A stretch of 64,000 bases of DNA from Zygnema cylindricum (taxonomy: Eukaryota; Streptophyta; Zygnematophyceae; Zygnematales; Zygnemataceae), in contig JBBHKE010000667.1 in NCBI GenBank assembly GCA_037447655.1, positions 248,001 to 312,000 on the forward strand, given 5' to 3'. Under the pieces are notes generated by a model. It did not search any database. It saw only the letters and a list, made by a program, of their open reading frames with translations, and had not been told where the DNA came from. The position numbers and the translations under genes were made by a program. How positions within the stretch are numbered: the stretch's first letter is position 1; every line of letters starts with the position of its first letter. Positions 50,472 to 61,800 of this stretch are shown in pieces.

Positions 50472-50578
50472 TTATCAACATTATTTTGGGATTTTGGTCA
50501 AAATAAGTCGCGACAAAATTAGAGAATGAGTATCAAGAAACGGCGGTGGTAAACCATCTGAGTATATGGGGAGAAAGG
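50472..50578. repeat. Dispersed repeat (copy B of 49625-49731)
   Basis: 107 bp identical to 49625-49731, then diverging (GAGAAAGGTG against GAGAAAGGAA). A third partial relative (GAATGAACAAAAAGGAATAA) is at 51496. Confidence 0.85.
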
Positions 50579-50707
50579 TGTTGAAAAAAGGTAATTAATA
50601 GTTCACTTCTATAGTTAACTTAGAATGTAAAGAGAGAGAAAGAGAGAACCAAAAGCACGCCATGGCTGCCGCGTCATTTAGGAGGGAGAATGACCATTTG
50701 TAGCAAA

Positions 50708-50790
50708 GTGCTGCCTCTAACCGGCTTTGAACCGAGCTACCGGAGGACTGCTTAGACTTTAGCCTTATCCATTATGGCACTAGCGAAACG
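50708..50790 (-). repeat. tRNA-like sequence, possible SINE head or tRNA-Arg-like pseudogene
   Basis: Read on the minus strand, GCCATAATGGATAAGGC resembles the D-arm/A-box of plant tRNA-Arg, and GCTCGGTTCAAAGCCGG resembles a T-arm/B-box at about the right spacing. The acceptor stem does not pair and the T-stem has a mismatch, so a functional tRNA is unlikely. The sequence beyond the 3' side ends in a CT-rich tract, as many tRNA-derived SINEs do. Confidence 0.4.
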
Positions 50791-51532
50791 ATGTACATAT
50801 TATGTTTCACGCATATTTATCTATTTGTTAAAACGGCTAATTTGCAGCAGACTAACGAAAACACGCATTAATCAATTCATGCATGGAAGCGAATCGAAGC
50901 CGCATAAATACAAATGATCGGACGGCCACAATTGCAGTCGCCATCCGCAATAAACTTTCGGCGGCCTTTGGGGATAGCGTCACGCGACGCCACGTGGCAC
51001 CATACTATTGGATACCGGAGAAGATGGGAGGAGGAACCATGTTTCCCGTTTTGACAGGCGTCACCTTGAAAGCCATGTCGTACAATGGTCGTACAAAAAG
51101 TACATCGCCTAATGTACCTTCTTGTACTATATAGTGTTTCTATTGGACTAGGGTTTAGTAGTAGGCAGTCGTAAGTAGGCAGACCAAGACTAAGTGAAAT
51201 TTAGGTACCTCTCTGTAAGAGAGCTTGTAACAATAAAGGTCATCTTTAACCAACCATAACTTACTGCTCAGGGGAGCAAATTCAATGATTTTTTTTTGCG
51301 AGGAGCAAATTCAGTGATTCTTTTTGCGTTTGACTCAAAGGAGTCTTGTCCTCATAGGGGTGAGAGTGGTCAGAATATTTTTGTGTCAAGGCGGCGCTTA
51401 TTCATCAAAAAAGTAGAAGGGGCAAATATTATCCTAGAGGCTTTACATAGGTTGCTCATTCTCTGGGTCAATGGAGACGACAAAATTGCAAAAAGAATGA
51501 ACAAAAAGGAATAAATTGGAAAACATGACACT

Positions 51533-53165
51533 AAAGAAAGCAAACCTGAAGGGTTAGAGCGTTAATTACAAAGAGTAGCATTACGAAGTCCAAGAACAAC
51601 ACCAGCACAAAACCAACAGCGAGATGAAACGCTAACAGAAGTTACTCAAACAACCTCCACTGGAACTAAAACCCCACTGAAAGCAGCCCCGTGATTAGTT
51701 CCAGAGGGGAGCAAGTCAAAGGCAGCAAATTTATTACTGTAAGTGCACACTTGATGACGTTAGTGACTTCGAAATGATGGCGTAATCATGTGCGGTACGA
51801 CAAATGAAATCCGCATATTGCCTATTGCTTCTCAACTTTTGGAAGTACACTTTTTTGTACGACGCTGCGCACTAAACTGCCTTTTCAAAGTCGTATTCTT
51901 TGTGCTTGCGCCACGTGCCTAGCGCCTTCGGGCCAATGTGCGCAGCACGTACGGACGACCACACCCCATTTGCTTCATTCGTACGGAATCGAAGGTAAGA
52001 AAGTATGATGGCATCATATACGAGAGATGACGTTCGGTTGGTCAAGCGTCACGGATTGCAGCAAGCTTCCGGACTAGTAGCAAACGTTTTGTGACAAATG
52101 GAAACGGGCCGCGATATGACGGCCAGTTACACGGTTGGTCAAGCGTCACGGATTGCAGCAAGCTTCCGGACTAGTAGCAAACGTTTTGTGACAAATGGAA
52201 ACGGGCCGCGATATGACGGCCAGTTACACGGATGTATCAAGATCGGGAATGGGCATCGGCAGATGCGCTCAATTTTATTTCCCTCTAATAATGCTCGTAC
52301 AAAAATCTACGGTTCAGTATTGTACTGTAGAATTCTAGTTCTATTCAGTATTGTACTGTAGTATTGATCGAAACTATTGCGAATAAAATCAAAACCGCGC
52401 ATGTACAAATCTTTTTATTAGGCCCTTGAACCCAAACTAGACTAATAAAACTATTTGTTTTCATACAGTAATATTTCATCTGCACTATTAGAGATTCACG
52501 GTTTACTTTACTCGAGGTAGTCTGCAACCTTGCATGATTCACTCTAGAAATGGATGACGAATGAGATGAGGAAACGAATAATCCCGTACCATTAAGGCCG
52601 CAAAAAAACAAAAACAGAGGCGCAAAATAGGTCGATCGCTCGGCTGTAAACCTTTTTGGAGTGTAGCGACGGACAGAATAGATGGAAAAACATACGGTCA
52701 AGTGCGTCAAAACTTAACAACTGTGGTAAATCATCTTCCTTTTCAAAAAACCTTTTCGGAATCCATAAATGCGACTTTGAAAAAACATTAAGTCGTATCC
52801 TGAATAAATGATCCATACTGTAACAAATATTTTAAAATTACTAACCCATAAACAAATAGCCAATCAAAATCATTTAAAATATAACAAAAAAAAATGTTTG
52901 CTTTGTAACACGAAAAACGATGGTTTGGTACGGACGGATTTGAGTCATCGACGACTAATCGTACGAGAACGTGATTCACATGGCGACGTTTTTGTTGACG
53001 TGAGGTGACGTCAAGGGCGATTCACGTCTAAACAAAAAAAAGGACATACATTTCCTCATCTCATCCGTCATCCATTTCTAATGTGAATCGTGCAAGTGGC
53101 GTTAGCGCCGATATATTTCCCGTTTCTTGGGAGATTATTTCCGCGGGTCGCGCCAGTAAACTCAG
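51533..53165. repeat. Segmental duplication copy 1 (~1.5 kb, with internal 97-bp tandem repeat)
   Basis: Colinear with 57289-58832 from AAAGCAAACCTGAAGGGTTA to CGCGCCAGTAAACTCAG, with scattered substitutions and small indels. It is longer only because a 97-bp unit (52035-52131) is repeated at 52132-52228. Inside, 52531-52575 and 53051-53094 form a ~45-bp inverted repeat. No ORF is preserved between copies, so it looks like a noncoding repeat. Confidence 0.85.
52035..52228. repeat. Two 97-bp tandem copies within segmental copy 1
   Basis: CGGTTGGTCAAGCGTCACGG starts at 52035 and again at 52132; the units appear identical. Segmental copy 2 has a single unit here, so the duplication followed the split or was lost there. 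Confidence 0.9.
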
Positions 53166-53352
53166 GGTATGGTTACATCATACGAAAAGTGAGGTTTACT
53201 ACATAATTTTGTACTTGCCCGTATCATGCCGTACTACATTTTCGTGAGTTTCTTGAAAACAACATTACAGAAAATAGGATATCCGGGAGAAGATGTCAAC
53301 CGTCCGATTACATTTTGGTCTTTATCTGCGAACCAATTGCTCCATGAGCCTC

Positions 53353-53395
53353 TGTATTGGTGAACCCACCTCGCGGAGGTGGGTTCACCAATACA
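53353..53395. other. Perfect 20-bp-stem hairpin with 3-nt loop
   Basis: TGTATTGGTGAACCCACCTC (53353-53372), loop GCG, then the exact inverse (53376-53395). It lies in noncoding sequence just past segmental copy 1. No U-run follows in the way of a bacterial terminator; role unknown. Confidence 0.9.
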
Positions 53396-53507
53396 AAACC
53401 AGTCAATTCGTTACACTTGGACGATAAACACGTGCGTCGATGAAAAATGAAAATTTCCACACGCCCAAAGTCACGTGCCTTCGGACAAGGTGACAGTAAA
53501 ATCTTTG

Positions 53508-53810
53508 CCAAAAAGATATACGGTTTCTTCCTGAAAGTCAGCAGAGTGAAGGAGATCTATGAGGTACATTGACGCGGTACACTTGCGTGCGAAGTACGCA
53601 AGTACGGATTTGCATACGAAAATGTTGCACGTCATGGGCATTTTGACTTGGCTATAATCCAAAAAGATATACGGTTTCTTCCTGAAAGTCAACAGAAAGA
53701 AGGAGATTTATGAGGTACATTGACGCGGTACACTTGCGTGCGAAGTACGCAAGTACGGATTTGCATACGAAAATGTTGCACGTCATGGGCATTTTGACTT
53801 GGCTATAATC
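53508..53810. repeat. Two 151-bp tandem repeats with internal hairpin
   Basis: CCAAAAAGATATACGGTTTC begins at 53508 and again at 53659. The copies differ at only a few bases. Each holds ACTTGCGT-GCGAAGT-ACGCAAGT, an 8-bp-stem palindrome. The minus-strand ORFs across them simply repeat the same peptide and are not genes. Confidence 0.9.
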
Positions 53811-54550
53811 CAATCCCACTAGGAGCCACACTTGCACCGGCTGGGATATTCGTCCCTGGAGGAGCAGTTGGAGCACTAGGGCTAATAAGAGCACTTGCCG
53901 TAGGAGCTGAGCCGTCAGTAGACATGATAGCAGAAGCAAACCCAAAGAGAAATGCCTACTAGACTAGATCTATAGTGTACGATATGTAACTCCAAATGAA
54001 AGAGGTCTTTCAACCATACAAACATGTACTACAAGCAAATCAAAGACAATAGAGCACAAAATACCTTAAACTGCACTCAGTGCTCTCATTTCCTTAACTC
54101 TTGTGTAGAATGTACATTTTGTATCAAACTAATCATTCCTAATTTAATTAAATACTCTAACGATCTACAAAATATCTAAAACGTATGTACAAGGTTCACT
54201 AGACAATCTATTGACAAAAATCTAAGTGTTTGGACCGGAATTGTCCACTAATCAAATCTATACCCTAAAAATCCGTGTGATTCTCATCACGTCCACATTC
54301 ATTAGCGACCCTACACACTAATTTAATTAAAGATAACTATTCGTGTAGATACTACAAAAATTCCACACTAAATTTGGTCAATATTGAACTGTTGGTATTC
54401 CAAAAATATTATAAGTCTTGGACTCAAATTTTTAAGACTTACTAAAGCTTACTTTTCAATAGAAAATGGTCGGTTTTAAAATCTTTGCAATTTTAGAGAT
54501 TTGATCGTCGACCTACGTGGAACCACGCAAAAAACAACACGTATGTAATA

Positions 54551-54928
54551 ACCTATTTAAAGACGATACGCGATGTAACCGAGGCCTCTGTAAGGGTCAA
54601 GTTCTATCAGTCGTTTCTGTAATAGAACGGCTAACTTTGTAGGTCGGGTTAATTGAGTCGATGTTCCATCACGTATTGTCTGTAATCCACGTGTTATACA
54701 TTGAGGGGCACCACGTGGGTTTTGACCGGATATATAAAAACCTATTTAAAGACGATACGCAATGTAACCAAGGCCTTTGTAAGGGTCAAGTTCCATCAAT
54801 CGTTTTTTTAATAGTACGGCTAACTCTACTGGCCGGGTTAATTGAGTCGATGTTCCATCACGTAGAGTCTGTAATCCATGTGTTATACATTGAGGGGCAC
54901 CACGTGGGTTTTGACCGGATATATAAAA
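54551..54928. repeat. Two 189-bp tandem repeats
   Basis: ACCTATTTAAAGACGATACG begins at 54551 and at 54740; both copies end in GTGGGTTTTGACCGGATATA. They differ by scattered substitutions. Confidence 0.9.
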
Positions 54929-55422
54929 TCTTTTAAAAATCTTCACACCGACAAATTTTATTTCAAATTTTCACTTTCGTACCATGTACCTGCGTAGCAA
55001 GTCATAAAACGACATAATCTTTGTACTTTTTGCAAACGCCAGTCTTTTACGCCAGCTCATTTTTTGGGTTCCTGTTTTCGAACATGACGAAAATTCTTTG
55101 CTAGAAATAGTGTGACGAAAGAAATTGTGCGACGAAGGACCGTTTCAAGATTACTTTTTTAATTTTCAATTGCATTTTGAAAAGTACATACCATGTACAA
55201 ATTTCGTCAAATTCGTTGATTTTAAATCGTGACACGTAGACTTTTCGTCCAGCGTGTCATTATTACTTATTTTTTTGTATCTGCCAACCCACCTCTTACA
55301 TGTACGTTGGCAGCTACATAGAAAAATGAAGAGAACGCTTCGCGGATAAACATGCCACAGTCAGTTTTACCTCCCATACCTTCGGAGAGTATTGGCAAGA
55401 TTCTCTGTAATGTAGGTTTTAG

Positions 55423-56170
55423 TAGTGTTGTGTATTGGTATTAAACTTATCGCGATAACACCGATACCGATAGTTATCGGTTATCGAACGGTCAGAGGTC
55501 CCGATATATTGGTCTAGGACCAACAAATTCCATATCGGCGATAACTTTTTTTAAATATAGTATGCATACAATAGTACTATATAACATACTGTATTATATA
55601 ATTTTCATTATATAGCGTGGAATGCCACGTATAAGAATCTGTTCCGCGTATTTATTTAACTGAAAGTCTTTACGGACAGCGCTGCACATAAACGTCGACA
55701 AATATAAGTTAATACTTTATTGTTATAAAACTATACTATCGAAACGAAAAAAAAAATACATTGTAAAATTTCTGAATCAAACTTTTTCCAAAAAAAGACG
55801 AACAGACTGAAAGAAGCAGACGAACACACCTGTCAGACTGCCGCCATTTCCATACGCCATATTTTGAAAATTTTGGCAGCAGGAATTTTGAAAACCCCCT
55901 TAAATTAGGAATAATGATGGAAAATTCGCGATTTTTTACCAGAATCGGGAGTAAGGGGGTCCGCTGAGCGTCCGGGGAATACGACGTATAGTTGCGTGTA
56001 CAGGCCGTACATTTATCGCCAATAGTTATCGTTATCGGCATTATCGCCGATAAGTACCTGATATTATCGGCTACTTATCGGCGAAAAGACCGATGTTGAT
56101 GTATCGTACCAATACATCGATTATAGGGAACCCGAAAAAAGGTCCATATCCTTACCGATACACAACACTA
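55423..56170. mobile_element. TAGTGTTG foldback element, 748-bp member
   Basis: The left end TAGTGTTGTGTATTGGTA and right end TACCGATACACAACACTA are inverse with two mismatches. The interior is rich in TTATCGCGATAA/CCGATA palindromes and shares the block TCTAGGACCAACAAATT with the 56323 element. The centre carries AACCCCCTT and AAGGGGGTCCGCTGAGCGTC, a weaker form of the C-run/G-run core seen in its relatives. No coding capacity. Confidence 0.75.
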
Positions 56171-56322
56171 CCGTTTTAGTATAAAAACAAAATAAGCGGT
56201 ACGTTCTGGTACGGATAGTCGCTGATTTCTGTAAACTACCCCAGTTTTCGTCTGATGGAACTTGGCCCTAATACAGAAATTTTGATGTCCGTACTATTAC
56301 AGAGACCTCCTGATGTAACCAT

Positions 56323-56763
56323 TAGTGTTGGGTATCGGGTAGTTTCATATCGCGATTATTTCGATATTCGATATATCGAATATCGATCGAGAAGATTCCT
56401 CGATATATCGTACCGGGACCAACATAAATTATCGCGATATATATCGCAAAAATTGCGTGTCCGTACAGTCAGAGTACGGAAAACCGTACGAAAAAGCGTA
56501 CGGAGAATCGTACGCAAATCGTACGGAAATCCCCCCCCCCCCCCCCCCCCCCCGGAACGCTCAGTGGGGGGGGGGGGGGGTTTTGAAAAAAAATTCTAAA
56601 ATTTTCATTTTCGATATATCGTCGATACGATATATCGGCGATATATCGACGATATATCGCGATAATTTGAAATTCGATATATCGAAGCGATATATCGAAT
56701 ATCGGGTACATGAAATTCGATATATATCGAATATCGGCAATGGGTCCTCGATACCCAACACTA
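56323..56763. mobile_element. TAGTGTTG foldback element, 441-bp complete member
   Basis: TAGTGTTGGGTATCGGG at 56323 and an inverse ATACCCAACACTA end at 56763. Subterminal sequence is packed with CGATATATCG palindromes. From 56463, GTAC-centred units repeat at 11-12-bp steps (56463, 56474, 56486, 56498, 56510, 56521). A C-run, GGAACGCTCAGT and a G-run follow (about 56531-56580). No ORF of note. Confidence 0.85.
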
Positions 56764-57287
56764 CACCGTGAATCGCTATTAGCGTAATGAAATAGATAGC
56801 GTAATGAAACAATTAGCGTTATTTACGCTAATTGGGAATGTCGTTTTTTTTGGAAATAATTTTTATTCTAATTTTTCGTATACTCTAATTTGTAAACTGC
56901 TTTGTAAAAAAATTCGGTGCAGAATATTCCACACTAAAATATGTTCATGTACGAAATTGTTCAAATTGTACGCCGTCGCGTTTTTTTGACATCCGTGAAT
57001 GCCGGAAAATATTTACGCAATTTCATGTTAGCGCGACTCCTTGACAGCGTGAATATTTTTTTTGTACTTTTGTACTTTAAAAAGTACAAAAAAGTACATC
57101 TCTGACAGACCGTACACCACACTACTTACGACGGCACTATATTAGAGTCATGAATCCTATCTAATTAAACCTTACCTAAATTAGAATAATGAAAAAATTA
57201 GAATCATTTACTCTATTTGATGTCATAGTGTCGAAATTTCGAGCGACCGAATTAGAGTAATTTACTCTAATTACGATTCGCGGTGTA
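56762..57287. mobile_element. TACACCG-family element, 526 bp
   Basis: Left TACACCGTGAATCGCTATTA and right ATTACGATTCGCGGTGTA are imperfect inverse ends. Its first TA is the last TA of the foldback element on its left, exactly as at 38126. The right third matches the truncated element ending at 50229. Confidence 0.8.
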
Positions 57288-57288
57288 A

Positions 57289-58832
57289 AGGAAGCAAACC
57301 TGAAGGGTTAGAAAGTTAATTAGAAAGAGTAGCATTACGAAGTCCAGGAACAGCACACGCACAAAACCAACAGCGAGATGAAACGCTAACGGACGCTACT
57401 CAAACTACCTCCACTGGAACTAAAACCCCACTGAAAGCAGCCCCGTAATTAGTTCGAGGGGAGCAAGTCGAGGGCAGCAAATTGCTTACTGTAAGTGCAC
57501 ACTTGATGACGTTAGTGACGTCGAAATGGTGGCGTAATCATGTGCGGTACGACAAATGAAATCCGCATATTGCCTATTGCTTCTCTATTTTTGGAAGTAC
57601 AGTTTGTTGTACGACGGTGCGCACTAAACTGTCTTTTCATAGTCGTATTCTTTTTGCTTGCGCCACGTGCCTAGCGCCTTCGGGCCAATGTGCGCAGCAC
57701 GTACGGACGACCACGCCGCATTTGCTTCCTTCGTACGGAATCGAAGGTAAGAAAAGTATGATGGCATCATATGCTAGAGATGACGTCCGGCTGGTCAAGC
57801 GTCACCGATTGCAGCAAGCGTCCGGACTGGTAGCAAACGTTTTGTGACAAATGGAAACGGGCCGCGATATGACGGCCAGTTACACGGATGTATCAGGATC
57901 GGGAATGGGCATCGGCAGATGTGCTCAGTTTTATTTCCCTCTAGTAATGCTCGTACAAAAAACTACGGTTCAGTATTGTACTGTAGTATTGTAGTTCTGT
58001 TCAGTATTGTTGTAGTATTGATCGAAACTATTGCGAACAAAATCAAAACCTCGCATGTACAAATCTTCTGATTAGGCCCTTGAACCCAAACTAGACTGAT
58101 AAAACTATTTGTTTTCGTACGGTAATAGTTCATCTACACTAATAGAGATTCACGGTTTACTTCACTCGAGGTAGTCTGCAACTCTGCACGATTCACTCTA
58201 GAAATGGATGACGAATGAGATGAGGAAACGAATAATTCCGTACCATTAAGGCCGCAAAAAAACAAAAACAGAGGCGCCAAACAGGTCGACCGCTCGGCTG
58301 TCAACCTTTTTGGAGTGTAGCGACGGACAGTATAGAAGGACAAAACATACGGTCAAGTGCGTCAAAACTTAACAACTGTGGTTAATCATCTTCTTTTCCG
58401 GAAAACGTTTTCGGAATCCAGAAATGCGACTTTGAAAAAACACGAAGTCGTATCCCGAATGAATGATCCGTACTGTAACGAATATTTTTTAAATGTTAAC
58501 CCATAAAAAAATAGCCAATCAAAATCATCTAAAATATAACATAAACAAATGTTAACTTAAAACTGCTTTGTAACACGAAAAACGATGGTTTGGTACGGAC
58601 GGATTTGAGTCATCGGCGACTAATCGTACGAGAACGTGAATCACATGACGACGTTTTTGTTGACGTGAGGTGACGTCAAGGGCGATTCACGTCCAAACAA
58701 AAAAAAAAGGACATACATTTCCTCATCTCATCCGTCATCCATTTCTAGTGTGAATCGTGCAAGTGGCGTTAGCGCCGATATATTTCCCGCTTCTTGGGAG
58801 ATTATTTCCGCGGGTCGCGCCAGTAAACTCAG
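57289..58832. repeat. Segmental duplication copy 2 (1.54 kb)
   Basis: Colinear with 51533-53165, with a single 97-bp unit. It begins two bases after the right end of the 526-bp element. An inner ~46-bp inverted repeat (58185-58230 against 58716-58761; GATTCACTCTAGAAATGGAT) encloses ~577 bp and may mark an element nested within the duplicated unit. Confidence 0.85.
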
Positions 58833-61800
58833 TCAAATACAATTATTTTGGCTGGCCGTACGGCAACGATCTCCCAAAATTCGTACAGTTCCTGAAGTTA
58901 CTGGCAGTAACCTCATACGTACAATTTCCCCGTTACAAGTTCCCAGTTTCGAAGTTGCCCATTGCCTCGGGCAGATTATTTTTATCAAAAGACGGGCAGG
59001 GTTCTGAAACTTCGGCTTTTTTGTTTTTACCTTCGTAGCTGTAAATCTCTTGTGTCGGCGCAATCGCTGATTCACCTCTTCTCTTTTGGCTTTTTGTTGT
59101 AGGAAGTCGCTATGAATCCTGTACGGATATCCATCGTACGTTCTATTACCAAATTGGCAAATTCCGATTGGATTAGACATCCAAGACCGTGTCTACATTT
59201 ACCTTCGAGTTTGTCCGTTTTTAAATTTAATTTGGGAAGCGATGGTCGGAGCGCTCGGAAGATTACACGTCAGCAAGATCAAATATTTCAGCAGTCGAGC
59301 TCCTTCACACGTGTTTATCCATCATATTTCATGTGTTGACCATGGGAAGGCTTTCGATTACTTTTTCTGGTTGGCCCAATCTGGCCGTACAGTTCAGTGG
59401 ATTTGTCTAGCATCGGGATGTGTGTGCAAAAATCTTTCGCCCGACTCCAGTTGCTGATACGGCTGTTATAACATAATAATATTTGCATTGAATGGTTGGA
59501 AATTTGCCAAGTTGCAACTAGAGAGTGGGCTTTATTCTCACGTGCGAGCTTCTGGTCATCGGTCGGTCGATCTTTGGTGGGTAAATCCTGGAGAATTGCT
59601 GTTGAAAGTAATGACTGGCCATCTCGCCCGCGATCGGCTACTCGTACGGTGTACCTTTGGAAAATGGGCATACAAGTAGAGCTATGTATCGTACAAAAAT
59701 GCAGACGATATATACGGTTCTCATTTAGCAAGCACATATCGATAGGGTCCGATATGATAAAAAAAATGGTAGACGAATTTGCGAGTTTTGAATATTCGAT
59801 ATTAACATCAATATAAAATTATGAAGGCTGCAGTAAAGGTCATTACAACTTGTAAGTATCGAGAAAAAAAAACCTGGACTTACATGTTAGTACTGTAGCA
59901 CTTGGCCTGATTGGGGTTGAAAGCCTTTTGAACCGAACAAAACCTATTTTTCGGCAATTCGTTTCTTTAATTTAGCTACGGTTTGAATGGTCCACTCTGA
60001 ACGATTTTAAAAACCACTTAGTTCGTCTCTAGTACTTCAAACTTCGACAAAAGCAATGACCAAATGTCATGTTGCAATGTATAATAAATTAAAATGTTCC
60101 GTAATCTAATGTACATACAATTTTGGTTAACAATGCTCAAAACACGTTAAGGTATTACGCTAAACTCTACAAATAATTATTTAAAGCTTTTCCAATTCTA
60201 TTCTGGTATTTTTTTTCTTAAAATAATTTTAATGCTTATACGTTTAAAAACACTTCGGTTCGGTATGGTACAATGGCTTGATACATATTTTTTGGGATTT
60301 ATATCGTTTTTCTCATTGAACTAACATTGCCAAGAAAAGGACACATCCGTTGACATTACAAGTCAAAATCAGTGGTTCTAATTAGCCATGGCATAATTCA
60401 TACACGTTTACAAATGTTGGTTAAGGGATGAGCATCGATGCTCACCGTGGCGATGCACGTGCAAATGGAGTGCAAAGGGCAATGCAAATCGGCTCTCCGA
60501 CGATGTGGTGATCAACACGTGCCGAGGTTTTCTTACTATCGGACAAGTCTACATTGTGTGGACAATATCTTAACAAAAAATAAAATACCATTGTGTTTTG
60601 ATGACCACAATTATATTGTGTTCTATTTTTTCCTAACTAATTCGCATGTTGCCTTACTATAATGTGTCATTTGTACTTGTTATTGATGAATTGGTGACTC
60701 TAGTTGTGTATACAAACAAAAGAACGATATCAACTACAAATTTATACGCACACCAACAATTATGATACGCCATCAACGTATTTAAAATTTAGACGCTCAT
60801 CGTCTATACCGTGTGACCATTTATTGTGTCAACCGTATCGCACCAACTATAAATTGCATCGGGTCGATGCACGTCCACCGTTGGATAGTTGCGAGGAAAT
60901 CCGCATCGTTATGTTTGACATGTTCACGTGTCGTTGTAATATAGCATGGAGCCTTGTACAATTATAAAAACTTTAGTCATAATTGTGTATGTCCCTACTA
61001 TGTGGGTTACTAGTTGTCGTAACTATCGTTTCATACAGGTGGTAACAAATCTCGAGGTGTCATTGGAAGCCATTGAGATCGGCGAAGTCGATGACATCGG
61101 TGTTAGATGATTACGTTCCTCTTTTCAAAAAGTTGGTATGTACTCGTATAATTTTTTAGCTTGTTGTTTTTTTTCTTAAATATACAATAAATGTTTAGTA
61201 AGTAATGCACTTCAATATAACATGTAAACTTTTTTTTTTTGCTACGGTACGTTCATTAATTTTGTAATAACGTAATAGATTGAAACATGTGACACACGCC
61301 ATTGGCTATCGATGAAACTAGTGTTTTCATACCATAAAATATATAATGCATAAACTTATAAATTTGATTATTTTATAGTGTAATGCAATAATATCGTCAA
61401 TATGTTTGATAATTCAATTATCATGCTATATATTGTTCATATGCAAACAGACTAATGAAAAACAAAGGTTAGAGGTAATTAACCATGTATATACACTACT
61501 AACAACTAATTAATGTTAAAAAAATACACATCATTCGGTTACACGTAGCGTATACCAGTCGAAATATAAAAAGTGAAACAAATAAGATAGAATGGTGAAA
61601 TTAATGCAAATTTTGATGTATTACGTAGTTTAAGTGTATGTAGGTGTGAATATAGTGTAAGTAAAAGAGAGATACCCTGTGGAACCAAAAATAATAGAAA
61701 TATGAATAATTTTCCCTAAAATAGGGATGTAAACTGTAATCATCTGTATACACCGTTAGACCGTGTTGATTTCGCAAAGCCTCTTGGCTCGTTGTTGAGA

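Noticed and set aside
51129-51281. Possible copia-type solo LTR (TGTTTCTATTGGACTAGGGT ... AACAATAAAGG ... CTGCTCA)
   Set aside because: No primer-binding site, polypurine tract or second LTR is seen and the 5' border is unclear.
53805-53925. 40-aa minus-strand Ser/Ala/Pro-rich ORF (MSTDGSAPTASALISPSAP)
   Set aside because: Resembles a gag-type N-terminus only by composition and stops at once.
53471-53945. Overlapping minus ORFs with repeated peptide
   Set aside because: Translation of the 151-bp tandem repeat, not a gene.
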